Source: Rhodocollybia butyracea (lineage: Eukaryota > Basidiomycota > Agaricomycetes > Agaricales > Omphalotaceae). Taken from it: 64,000 bases of DNA. Shown here piece after piece: positions 9,885-21,269 of the stretch. Each line of letters begins with the position of its first letter. The stretch's first letter is position 1. The notes under the pieces were generated by a model. The model saw nothing but the letters and a program-made list of their open reading frames with translations. It ran no database searches and was not told the DNA's origin. The position numbers and the translations under genes are program-made. Location: positions 992,001 to 1,056,000 of the forward strand of contig JADNRY010000001.1 in the NCBI GenBank assembly GCA_015501585.1. The letters run 5' to 3'.

Positions 9885-12800
9885 CCCAGTGAAAATCGAC
9901 ATGGTTTAGATTGGTTGAGATTGAATGAAGTCGAGTGAGATTGAATAAAATTGTGTGAGATCGGATGATATTGGTTCTCTACCCGAACCAATACAAACTG
10001 TATCTGTTGGTTTCGAATCATATTGGTTGAAATGCACCTCATACTCCCAGTAAGCCTAGGTAGTAGCCTTTGACATGGGGGGGATGATGGCATAGGCTGT
10101 TGCTATGCGAATCCCTTATTGTACAGTAGCGCAATAAAAGCGCTATATTTCAAACAAACTTTGAATTCAAGGACCTCTCGGGTACGTTTCCGGCACTAGA
10201 ATCAATACACCACTCACGTCATTGCGCTGCCGCCTCCCGCCTCCCGCCGCTGGGACGTCTCAGTCATTGTCATGATCGTTGAGCTGGGGCACTGTTGTGT
10301 TTATCCTAGGTATCTAGCATACAAACTATAGCTAATCCTTTCTGAGCCATTTGAGGCACTCAGAGTGCCTCCAAGGCATAAGAACATGTTGAGAAAGAGT
10401 GTCATCGAAGTACAAGGATGAGTTTGAGCTATCTGAAGAGCGCTTTGCACAAGCAAGTTACCTCAAAGTTATCAGAGTCTTAAATACCCAATGCCTTAAG
10501 GTACTGGCATGTACCTCTTACTGGAGTCTTCCTCGTTCTACTTTACCATCTCATCTTCCATGTGTAGCAATTTATAAGTCATGCATTGCTTTTAGATTGT
10601 AAGTATGTAGTATATAGCGGTCAGGGAGGGCTTCTACATAATTTATAGGGCTAGGTATTGCTTTGTGGTTGAGGAACGACAAGGAAAGGCTGAAGATTGA
10701 AGCGTGTGAACATACCGGAAACGTTTGCCGGTGCTTCCACTCGTTGTTCCAAACGGTGAACAGAGGAAGAAAATAATTTCTGATTGAGTGCGGACCTCAC
10801 GGAAGCTCATGGTGAGGTGCACTCGTCCTACTTTATGACAAAACTACATTCAAATACACTGGAAGTAGCTTGATATTTTCTTCCTTGTGAAATAGATGCA
10901 TTATAACTCATGCTCATTATACAAAACAGCGTACTCAAGAGGGAACGACTTCGCCTCCAGGTCTGATATACTGGTAGTGGAGTCGCACACACTATATCAG
11001 CATCATATAACAAAATCAGAATTGTTGAAAATGGTTAACAGTCTCAAGCAGGTAACAGGTCTTTAAAGATCAAGGTAAGTACAACGACTTAAACAAATGT
11101 AAGTAAAGTAGTATCCAGATCGTTAGACCACTTCAATATGGCCAGATTTATTAGGTCATAAAAAGCAACTGTATATGGTTCCGTTGCTCAAGTGTGAAGG
11201 CCCTAGTACAAGTATTTCTTCTGCGAGCTCACTGTTTTCGATAGCGAGTATGGGTTTAAATGCATCTATTTCATGAGGAAAGAGATATCAAGCTACTTCT
11301 ACTATATTTGAATGTAGTTTTGTCCTAAAGTAGAACGAGTGCACCTCACCATGAGCTTCCGTGAGGTCCGCACTCAATCAGAAATTATTTTCTTCCTCTG
11401 TTCACCATTTGGAACAACGAGTGGAAGCACCGGCAAACATTTCCGGTATGTTCACACGCTTCAATCTTCAGCCTTTCCTTGTCGTTCCACAACCACAAAG
11501 CAATATCTAGCCCTCTGAATTATGTAGAAACCCTCCCTGACTGCTATATACTACATACTTACAATATACAAGCAATACATGACTTATAAACTGCTACACA
11601 TGGAAGATGAGAAGGTAGGGTAGAACAAGGAAGACTCCAGTAAGAGGTACATGTCAGTACCTTAAGGCATTGGGTATTTAAGATTCTGATAACTTTATGG
11701 TAGCTTGCTTGTGCCAAAGCACTCTTCAGATACCTCAAACTTGTCCACTGCATACTTGTAGTTTGATGACACTCTTTCTCAACGTGTTCTTATGACTTGG
11801 AGGTGCCAAACAGCGTCTCAAATGGCTCAGAAAGGATTAGTTTGTGTGCTAGATACCTGGCGGCCTAGGATGTAGATAGACATAACAGTGCCCCAGCTCA
11901 ACAATTACGACAATGACCGAGATGTCCCAGTGGCGGGAGGCGGGAGGCGACAGCGCAATGACGTGTGGTAGTGCCAGGAACCGTACCCGAGAGGTCCTTG
12001 AATTCAAAGTTTGTTCAAAATATAGCGCTTTTATTGCGCTACTGTACAATAAGGGATCCGCATAGCAACAGCCTATGCCATCATCCCCCCCATGTCAAAG
12101 GCTACTACCTAGGTTTACTGGGCGTATGAGGTGTTGAAATGTTGAAGTTCTGCAGATTCTGCATGGTTTTGAAATGGCAAAGTTTTTACTCTGCAGATTT
12201 GCACAAATGTCAAGAGAACGCCGTGCCCACGCGCCCATAAATATATTTCATGCAAGTCAAAACACTTAAGGTATTTATTTTATGTACCTCCACCACTATC
12301 ACTCTGTCCACCGCTCTTGCCTCTATGCTAAAGGCCTTGAAGGTTATGGTGAACTGAAGCTATGATTCAAGTGCATCTGCTTTTCCTTTTTCTTGCCCAG
12401 CTATCCTAACATGCTTCATAGGTATGCTCATGAACGTATGACCTGTCACCCGAACTCTGACTATTCTATGTAGCAGTGTAGTACTGTACTACTACAAGGT
12501 ATGTTTTACCTTGCTCACATGCCTACAATTGCTCTAACTTTAAAATCCAGGCCTTAAGAACACCATTAGCAATCTCTATATCTACTTCAAGGAGCCGTCG
12601 CCGCGTCAACTTGCCTCGGACACTATAGGTATGACTTCCACTTTCTCTAATTTTTCCGGGCTTTTGTTCACGCGTTGCATGTGTACTTTGTTCGCCTCCG
12701 AAATATCGGCGGTATTTTGAGCTGTTCAATCATGCTGTGTCGTGTTGGTTTGGTGGGCCAGGCCGGCCAGGGATAGTAGTATTTTTGTAGTACTGACTCG

Positions 12801-13125
12801 GACACTATCACGTATTAGTATATATAGTAGGTACCTAGTAAACCAGTTTCATTCATTCTTAACAAATATGAACCAAAATGGTACCAGAGAAATAGCACAG
12901 CAATAACGAGGTAAACAGATGCTTAAATGACAAGAACCAATTCTGCTCAACTTCAACCGAAAAAAATCGGTTAAAGTCTCACTTTTCGAAGCAGATTGGT
13001 TCTAGTTGATTACAACTCAATATACCTGTCATTGACTGACAGTTCTCAATCTAAACCAATATCATTCAATTTCAACCAATCTTGCTCAATTTAAACCATT
13101 CTCAATCATGTCGATTTTCACTGGG
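9885..13125. mobile_element. 3.24-kb non-autonomous foldback DNA transposon with TIRs and 7-bp target duplication
   Basis: The ends are inverted repeats starting CCCAGTGAAAATCGACATG (left at 9885, right ending at 13125). Both are flanked by the direct repeat GATCAAG (9878-9884 and 13126-13132), so target duplication and ends agree. Subterminal regions carry repeated ATTGGTTGAGATTGA-type words and their complements. There is no transposase; the only frames inside (10399-10602 plus, 11559-11753 minus) are the same repeat sequence read from the two arms and have no recognisable domain. The interior is a large imperfect palindrome, listed separately. Confidence 0.8.
10031..12140. repeat. Imperfect palindrome, arms about 875 bp
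   Basis: 10031-10905 is repeated in inverted orientation at about 11256-12140, with a spacer of about 350 bp. By eye the arms are roughly 90% identical with small indels. Shared landmarks are the GGGGGGATGATGGCATAGGC block (10077 and 12078) and ACAAAACTACATTCAAATA (10839 and 11309). A transcript through it would fold into a long hairpin. Confidence 0.85.
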
Positions 13126-13496
13126 GATCAAGGCTTATGAATCGGGAATTTGCTCACAAGTGTCCAGATCATATACGGTCCTACAACATGCGTGCCGCAT
13201 TACAACGCAAGCATGCAGCCGAGGTACCTACTGACTTATACCTTTGGCGACGTAGTCGCTTGTAGTCGGTGGTGATTCTTTTTGAATGGACTTCTTTGAG
13301 ATGCTGAATAAGTCTTCAAAAAATTCAATGTATTATATATGTATCATCCTTTGGGTAATACCGGTTTTAGAAGAGGATGAACGCAAATTTGAATATCATG
13401 GTTCTGCGTATGAGCTGCTTGGGCTTTAGAGCAGTTGGTCCATGAACGGGCCATTGCTCTCGGCTCTGCTATCGTCAGTGAGGCTGGCTCTTGAGG

Positions 13497-15668
13497 CTAT
13501 GCCATAGCTGTCGCCAAGATTAATTCCCTCGCTTGCAAGTCACAAGGTGTAATGGAAGATTGGTATGGCTTGGGGTGACTTTTTATAGATCAAAGGAATA
13601 TTTTGTGTCAGACCAACAAAAGCAGAGTCTCAACAACACACATACCGGAGAAAGTGCTTTGTATATTCCCCAGGGATATTAACTTCATTACCTTCGCCGT
13701 CCTTGGCCTTGTGCAGATTCAGTGTAGCCAGAACAGAGGCAATAGCAAGCCACACAGTGTTATCAGCCATGTAGCGGCCAGCGCAGATTCTAAAAGGTAA
13801 AAAACAGCTATAGTAAAATTGCTGGACAAAAAATGCACAAACCTTCGCCCAAATCCATATGCATAAATGTCATTGATTTTTTTGAATGGTCCAGTCGGAG
13901 AGTCAAGAAAACATTCAGGCATAAATTTATCAGGTTCTGAGTACACATCAGGGTCTCGATTTATAGCCCTAAGAGAATGTCCTTCAGCTCGCGAGCTTCC
14001 TGGAAAGAAGGAAAATCTCACCAAATATTGAGAACAACTGCACATCCTTGATTAAAAGCATATTAAAGGCCGACGCCAAGCAGAGGGCAAGGATGTTTAA
14101 TATACCTTTCGGAATATGGTAACCTCTGTAAAAGTCATCTTCAATTGAAATGTGGAAAACCGCTACAAAGTTTTCAGAAATATCAGATCTCTCGAAATGG
14201 GGATCTTGTACAAAGGGGAAGAGGCGGGTGCATTCGCATTATTTTGCAATAGATAGATTCAACATAAGGAAGAGACTGTTGGTCCTCAAAAGTAGGTAGT
14301 CGATCTCTCCCAATAACACGGGCAATTTCAGCTTGCGCTTTGGACTGAATGTCGGGATGTTGGGTCATGGTGAGGAGAAAGGAGCTGATGGAAGACATAG
14401 TCTAAGTATTCAGTCCCAAATAATGAGTTTCACTAATTGAATTCAGTAGAGATTTCATACCGTATCTGCCCCAGCTGGTGATGGATCGTTTTTTTCGGTT
14501 AAGAAAAAAAGTACAGTAAACCTTAGTAGTATCTTACCCAGAAAGCTGATAGTACCCATTGCTTTAATCTTCTCAATCTCCACTGTATTTCCCTTACTTT
14601 CAAGAGCTAGCTCGGCAATAAGGGAAGTACCAGTGCCTGTTTTCTGGAATACAATGAATCAGAACGGCAAAGCGGTTCAAAGACATACATAATACTCGCC
14701 AAGTTATTTACTGCTGTGTCAAATGGAATGGTGTCTATTTCCCGAACAATTTGGCTGCATTTATCTACTGTCTGTTGAAACCAGGGAACCAAGAAGGCAT
14801 GAAACGCAACCATGGAAATAGTTCAAGTGCAGGGAAAGGCTGTAATATTACTTGTCCCATTAAAGATACAGCTTCTACGGCCTTTCAGGAAAGATAATCT
14901 TCAGCAGTGATATCTAGCCCATATAAGGAAGCATATATGAGACACTGAGAGAGTCTTGTGCACTGAGGTTCAGAAAAACATAATCCTGCTTGGCCAGTAA
15001 GACGTATGTCATTGTGTGTTGTATAAATTCTTTGGGGGCAGCTGTCATTCTATGCAAAAACTGGTGAATTTTTTTATATTGGGTGGGATAGAAGCGAGTG
15101 CTGGCAGATTGACGAAAGCTTTGCTGGAAAAGCCTCCTGTTCCCCCGCCATTTATTTGAATATCGCTGCGTGTGATACAAATTCAGGTTGGAACTGCGTT
15201 TGGTAGCTGAATCAAGGTGCTTACCTGCAAGGAAAGTATACCATCAAATCCGCATCTTGCGAAGGAAAAATCTCAGTGATGAATTGGAAAGCTGAAAAAT
15301 CAGAATTCAGACTCACAGTTTCATCGTGTTGGTCATTGGTCGATCCGAGTAAATACGAGCATGCTTATCTAGCAGATCTCTGGCAACATGAGCATGGTTG
15401 ACAATGAGCATATTATTTTTGCGGATGTAAATGAGATCTCCTATTATACCATCCTTCTGAGACTTAGATGCATTAGCATGAGGAAGGATAACCAACCATA
15501 TTCTCTCCCCCACTCTTGATACTGGATCCAGGCATCAAGAGTCGGCATACTCGGGAATTTGGGACCAGGGGGGCAAGACGCAAAGGACGGACGGCGATGT
15601 GAAAAGAGATATAATAGACTTAATGCAAAAGCTGAAATTCCGCACAAGGTTACAAGTGAAGCCTTCAC
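13497..15668 (-). pseudogene. Cytochrome P450 pseudogene
   Basis: Exon remnants of a microsomal P450 run from the membrane anchor and proline hinge (SLLYLFSHRRPSF, PPGPKFPSMP) through WRGNRRLFQQSF, the I-helix AGADTT, AINRDPDVYSEPDKFMPE, and the haem-binding FGRRICAGRYMAD (spliced across 13800-13850) to the C-terminus ending ARELILATAMA at 13497. Decay is clear. The first codon in the anchor frame is GTG, with no ATG in frame upstream. The SRS1 region near 15250 has a stop before DFSFARCGF. PWLRFMPSWFPGFNRQ near 14790 is out of frame with the following VDKCSQIVREIDTIPFDTAV. The K-helix ExxR reads KIMR, so the invariant Glu is lost. Intact relatives are about 500-aa monooxygenases of secondary metabolism; a functional product is not possible here. 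Confidence 0.8.
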
Positions 15669-15690
15669 TTGTAACCTTGTGCGGAATTTC
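15634..15690. repeat. Perfect 28-bp inverted repeat at the start of the P450 pseudogene
   Basis: Arms 15634-15661 and 15663-15690 are exact complements around a single central base (15662). The left arm is the start of the P450 anchor coding sequence on the minus strand (KASLVTLCGIS); the right arm is an inverted copy placed where the ATG should be. Confidence 0.9.
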
Positions 15691-15720
15691 CTGAGATGCA
15701 GCAGCCTGGGGCATGGTCAC

Positions 15721-17019
15721 AAAGTGAAGTTAGCATACAATCCGTTCCACCTTATAAATGAACAGTAGCAGATGGGAGAACGCTGTGGTTTCAATGGCCC
15801 GTCACTACTGAAGCCTAGCAATGTGCATGAATTCACAATAGGAGTCACGAGGAAAAGATAAAGTCAAACCTTCTCTCAGATATGGTTTCTCGATTCCCCA
15901 AGGGGGACTGCTTGCACTGCCGATGAGCGTGATGGTCACCAGTGCATCGCACGAGAGTTTACCAAACTTGGTTAGAGGTTCCGAGGTGCTACCGGTCGAA
16001 TCTAGTATTTTGTGCAAAATCGGAAGATCCCTAGCACGCTGCACCCTTAGTAGACCAGCTTCATAAATAAAGTTATGGAAACTTCGAGTTTGACACTACC
16101 GAGACTCAAAATCGGAAATTGAAAGTTATACAACTTGATGAAGTCGGTGCGATTTGAATACATGGTACTGACTTGGCATGTATGCTGATCTTGAGTAGAA
16201 AAACTAATCTTCAGAAAGCGGGAGAAGTACGTGTTTGACAGCTAACTGCAAGCGTAGGCGTCACTTGTACGGTGCGGTGTTGCATAAGGGCATTTAGTTG
16301 CAGTCAAAAATATGTATGGCCGACCTGTGAGCGAAAATAGAGCACCGCCACATGCCGGTCTATCCATATGCGGGGGGCACGTGAGGTGGCATTGTCGGCA
16401 ATTTACGCGTGTGGTGGCTGTGCCGTAATTTCAGCTGCATTGACCCCGTGGGAACTAGACTCACATCCGTAGTGTATAGTAACTGAGTATAACGAGTCTG
16501 CCCAGGGGAGACTAGTTTTCCTGTCATATTTGTGTGTGTATAGGCATATTCTCCTGGAGCACCCCATGATTTGCGGCTCAACATGGATATTTTCTTCCTA
16601 GCATTGGCTGGGCACTATCTGCTGCAGCTCGAAGCCCAGCATGAGGGTCGAGCAGATGAATCGGGGTAGAATTATGGGCGTAGAAGATCTCCTAACTTCC
16701 CGCCAGAGATCTGTGGCTGTGATTCGTTGAGTCGCTTGTACATTATAGCTAAAGTGCATACCACGCCAACGGACCAGCTGCTCTTCAAAAGAGAAACCTG
16801 GGTCTTCAAGTTCATCCTCAAGTAACGGGGCCATGATTAGTAGACCAAAACAAAGTGCAGCATTTATTTTCTTCAAGTATGCCATCCTGGCAGTCCCCTT
16901 TTTCTTTAAACATTGTCAGCGAGGCTTCTATACTTAATTTGATTTTAAAAGTAGTACTCATTATATGGTACAGTCTCTCTACATAGTTTACAGTAATTGT
17001 AATGAGCCGTTTCTAGTGC
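15721..17019. other. Intergenic, possible small unsupported frame
   Basis: A minus-strand frame with a real ATG at 16885 (to 16598, 95 codons) has a hydrophobic start, but no recognisable domain or homologous motif, and I do not call it a gene. Nothing else is seen. 13133-13496, before the P450, is also empty. Confidence 0.3.
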
Positions 17020-18721
17020 TCAGTGAAAAGCATAAAGCTGTACATCCTCCTCTGTCGTCGTTACTGTAATATCGCCCATATTTCTAGGTGCTTGCTCTCC
17101 CAAAAACACTCTTCCCACTAAACGTGAATCATCACTATCCTCTATGTCTACGGAGTGATTCTTGTCCGGTAGTACAAGCAGCGGATCGAGTTCTGGGAAC
17201 GGATCCCACTGAACTTTAGCCTTGCCATTCTCGCTCGTGCTCAAGTCGAATCTCCCTTCATAGTCTGGATGCAAAAAAACATCTGCGGCGGCGTTCGAAG
17301 TTGAAGCATTGATATAATATGCGGTATCGAGCTGACCCGTCATATATGGCATCGTAATGCGGAGCAAGCCGTTCGAGGTGTGTAACGAAGCATTGAGCTC
17401 CGTTCCAAACGAGCCAATATTAAGAGCAGCTTGAATACGCCTGAGAAGCCAGAGGGAAAGGGGAGAACAATAGAAACACGCAGTCAGTTCGGGAGACAGC
17501 GTCTGGGTTTATTCACTTACGCGTCGCTAGTAATCATTGATACCTTTATCATATCATCTGCGTAGCCCCACCCCCACCCTTGTATCAAGCTATCGATAGG
17601 TTCCTTTGTAGTGCGGATGTGTACTTGGTTGTCAGTCGAGAAAGCGGCCTCGACTGCAGCATTGGTTGTTTGTACAAAGGCTGCCCCAACCGCAGCCTGA
17701 AAAGAGCGCTGTCACTCATTATCAGACCTAAAATTACTCGCACACTTACATTTATCTTGATAGTCGCATTGTCTCCTTTCAATCTGACGGTGTTAAATGA
17801 GACAGGATCCCATATGCCTCCTATTTCTTGCGAATAGGCGCCAGCGCTGAAATCTGTGCTGAAGTCTTGAAAATACCACCACGACCAGGGAACTTGAACT
17901 GAGATGTTGAATGTTGGATCCTGCGAGGCGCCTTCATCGCCCTAGATACATGCTACAGCGAGCCTGATAAGAGATATTGATACAGGAAATTGACATACCC
18001 ATACCATGATCCCGCTCTCAACAGTATATTCGTCAGGAGAGGAATCATTATCCATAGTGCAAATTTTAGTTTTCTCCAGATCAGCCCGATCTCTGTATTT
18101 GACAGCGATCCTCACGACGATCTTGTCCCTTGCGGCATCCTCGTCGGTATTTATGGTGAGGTGGCCTCTAGTTGAACTTCCGCGAGCGATGAAGAACAAG
18201 AGGTGGGGAAATGCGGGCAGGTCGAAGGAGGCCTGCGTTGTTTTTTTACGAGAAGAAACAGAATGAGATCCCTCTGGCCATGACAAGCAGTAGGCAGCAT
18301 CGACTAGTGTGTTGTATTTCTGTCAGAGATCAGTAATTGCTCGAGAGAGGTAAAGAACAACTTGCCTCTAGTCGAGGGTCATCCGCAGTGTCATTCCATA
18401 CTACTTTTATGGCATGGGGTTTCTTCGGGTGGTAATATGACAACACCGCCAGCGCAATCAAAAGAAAGAATGCGATACCAGGACATGTGTATATAAGAAC
18501 TTTCCGACACAACCCACGAAACTTTCTTCATTTGGTGTTCTGGGTACAAAATCCGAGCTATCCGTGATAGTCATAGCATCTTCAACCTCTGAATCTGAGT
18601 TTTCATCTTGAGTATCGTTATAACGTTCAAGATCATCTAGATCATGGTCGGGAAGTAAGCTGTATTCAGGTCCTGAATCGACTCGACGAGTCAGGAGTTT
18701 TTTAATTGAGAAAAAGCGCAT
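17020..18721 (-). CDS. Single-pass membrane protein with a beta-rich extracellular domain (DUF7330/adhesin-like)
   Basis: Exons 18319-17999, 17941-17750, 17696-17521 and 17440-17020 join in frame and follow a first exon block 18721-18366 across a GC-AG intron (18320-18365). The N-terminus is an acidic cytosolic tail from the ATG at 18721, then a membrane segment (VLIYTCPGIAFFLLIALAVL), then about 370 aa of predicted outside domain with NAS/NAT sites. The repeated TSNGLLRITMPY, TSNAAADVFLHPDYEGRFDL and DITVTTTEEDVQLYAF blocks resemble fungal DUF7330/adhesin-type domains; this is from memory. The tail and the membrane segment are in different frames: either a 66-nt intron with a weak GTTGAA donor ending GAAAG| at 18523 joins them, or there is a frameshift. 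Function unknown. Confidence 0.65.
18320..18365 (-). other. GC-AG intron
   Basis: Donor GAG|GCAAGT (perfect consensus apart from GC) and acceptor CTGACAG. It joins DDPRLE to KYNTLVDAAYCLSWPEG in frame; no GT donor does. 46 nt. Confidence 0.8.
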
Positions 18722-19552
18722 ATATGCAAAGGGAGGGAGGGGGGTTTGTATGGAGGTTCATGGGGGAACAGCTCGTACTTGTTATACCTTTTGAAACGGG
18801 TGATCATCATGAGGACCAGTGGACTGGTTGCACTAGGCGCTTGGGCAAGTGATTGCGCGCCTGCAAAGGGGCATGGAAACTGGGAAACGAAATATGTTTG
18901 AATTGGCTGGAAAATTCATGACCCCGGTAGGAACGCTGCAGTCAAGTTTTCATATCCGAGGTCTGAGGCTGCTCTATGGTTTTTCCCAACGCTAAAAGGG
19001 GTATGATTGGGACAATCGAGTACGCCTCACTGTTATCTGTAACTTGATCCAATGACGCCAGTCAGTGCATAAGAGACAGTGCAATGCTCGCTTTGATTGT
19101 TCGGTAACCATCTGGAAAACGTTCGTGTGTTGGAAATCGCTTCGCAATATTACCTATTAGAATGAAGGATCCAAGCTGTGGCATCAGCGACTCCCGAGTC
19201 TGCGACGGATTCCGAAAAAGAGGTTGTACAGGAAGAAACGTCATGTGTTGAGTTTGAAGACGGTGGCCAGAGAAGTTGCCAGCAGTGCGCATCATGATAA
19301 ACATTCAAAATTCAGAGTGATTGCAAGTTGGGATCGAAGTAGTTTGTCGATGTCACTGCCCAATCACAGTGACCGGGACGGAATTGAATTGTAGGTAACC
19401 TGGTTTGTGATACACTCTATCAATGTATATATAACTCACAGACTCTGCTGGTACAAAGACTCGACTGTTGATTAAATGAAGGACTGGTCTGTTTGTGTCA
19501 CTGGCCCACTTGTTTGAACGTTGAACGTTGACCGTTCCCTTCAACTTCAATC
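18722..19552. other. Intergenic between two divergent membrane-protein genes
   Basis: Shared upstream region of the minus gene at 18721 and the plus gene at 19553. No coding frame with recognisable content. Near 19520 the word GTTGAACGTTGAACGTTGA is a short tandem repeat within 40 bp of the plus-strand start. Confidence 0.35.
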
Positions 19553-20618
19553 ATGAATACTACTACACCTTCTCCGATGGGCTTTCCTTGCCCACCTATT
19601 TCTTCTTTACAAACCCTGGTGGATGATACGGACCCACGTATTGTTTATTCGGATGGTTGGTCTACAGCTGGAAGTGCAGGTCTTGAATGCAACGGAACAA
19701 CACATGCGTCTTTTCATGTCGCTGGTACTAGTACAACAGCGACATTCACTTTCGAAGGTGTGCATTAGTTCCCTATTCTACAAATTGCTTGGCTCACCTC
19801 AAGGCCACTATCAGGTGTCGGTGTTCAAGTTTACGGAACTATTGCGACCACTGGATCCCCAACAACCACTTTTCAGGTCGATGATCTACCTCTTTACACA
19901 TTCACTTTCAACACAAACACGGGTGGTCAGACCAGCTACAGAGTTGAACTCTATACCTCTCCCTTCCTTGAGCCCGCGAATCATACTCTCATTATATCCT
20001 CTATTGGAGATACTTCTCCGGAGATTTTTCTCGATTACATTACTTATAACCCGATCCCAAGTTTGGACCTGAGCATATCTTCAGGCACTACAGCCTCTGT
20101 GCCATCTCTCGCAGCCCAGTCGACAAACGATGCTGCTTCAACTGGGAATAGTACATTGCTCAATGCTGGTGCCTTGGCCGGGGGAGTTATTGGCGGACTT
20201 GCACTAGGCTTCATCCTTGGAATAATCTCAAGCTTCATACTGTTCCAGAGATATAAGAAACGAAAAGTTGCCCAAGAAAATGTACAAGGTATTTGAAAAG
20301 CCACTTTGTGTCAAGGTACTTACTTACTAGATGGCGTTTCTACTAGAAGTCCCGGTTCGTCATAATCCTGGAATGACTACAGTACTAGCTTCTCCTACAG
20401 TAGCTTCATCGCCAAGCTTCACTGAAATTACAACTGGTTCACTCACTACATTGCCCACAACACCTAGAACAGCCTATCCAGTGCCGGTCGAGAAGTATAG
20501 GCCATTAAGATTGTCGTTTACCTCCCCATCGGAATCATCGGATTACAGCTATGCAGCAGCGCAATCATCGCAAAGCACGGGTCACAGCGATTACAGGCTG
20601 GATACACTGAAGCAGTAG
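19553..20618 (+). CDS. Single-pass membrane protein with an N-terminal outer beta domain, agaric type
   Basis: Three exons, 19553-19757, 19815-20288 and 20347-20618, give 316 aa. The outer domain has the pattern DDTDPRIVYSDGWSTAGSAG, then THASFHVAGTSTTATFTFEG and VGVQVYGTIATTGSPTTTFQ, common to a large family of mushroom membrane proteins. A Ser/Thr-rich stalk follows, then a membrane segment (AGGVIGGLALGFILGIISSF), a basic stop (RYKKRKVAQ) and a Ser-rich cytosolic tail. No signal peptide is obvious; the ATG at 19553 is the only suitable start. The third exon uses the acceptor TCTACTAG at 20346; the nearer TTACTAG would give a stop. Function not known; a sensor or wall-associated role is only a guess. 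Two N-glycosylation sequons (NGT, NHT) fit an outside orientation. Confidence 0.8.
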
Positions 20619-21269
20619 CCCCACCATCTTATGCGAGTCTATGATACTGTATGTACGATATTTTACTGCAACACTCGCAGCTGCTAACCTACAAACTTGA
20701 ACCATCAGAGCACCCATAGCGCTAGGGAAACTGTTGGAAATCTTCATTGTATATTTATTCGAGGGACACATAAGTGGGAGAGACCTGCGCCTAAACGTAC
20801 GTACAAATCGCGGTCTGAACGGTGAAGGTAGGTAGGTAGGTAGGTTTAACCGGCGCGGTCCCATTTAGAAACAGCCGGGTTCCACGCAACACATATCGCG
20901 CCTAGATATATGTGCCGTGGGCATCTAACCTCAACATTGCTGTGATGAGAGGCTGGTTCCTCCGGTCGCACAATGCCGCTGCTAGATACGAGACAGGTAG
21001 TTTGAGGCGCACACTTTGTTTTTTTGGATTAGTATCTCAAACTTTTACGGTTTCTTTGTCCTCCATGCAACACTTAGATTTCCTCGAATCCCGCATCCAG
21101 ACTCGTTTCATCCTTAGGAGCCTTTGCCTAGTACCTACCAGACCAGATTACTTGAACAGAGCTCATTGTTATCCAGAGGCTCAATTTCTCGAAGCAATTT
21201 TCAGTCCAATATTATAGCTAATGCAACAGGGTCTTCTTCCTCAGTCGCAAGACGAAGGACTCCACCCTA
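20619..21269. other. Intergenic with a short (GTAG)n microsatellite
   Basis: 20826-20845 is a GGTA/GTAG tetranucleotide run. No gene is supported; the frames at 20912-21217 and 21124-21411 have no recognisable domains. Confidence 0.4.

Noticed and set aside
10399..10602. 67-codon frame resembling one at 11559-11753
   Set aside because: Same reason: two arms of the foldback element.
16598..16885. 95-codon frame with ATG and a hydrophobic start
   Set aside because: No motif, no splice support; could be chance.
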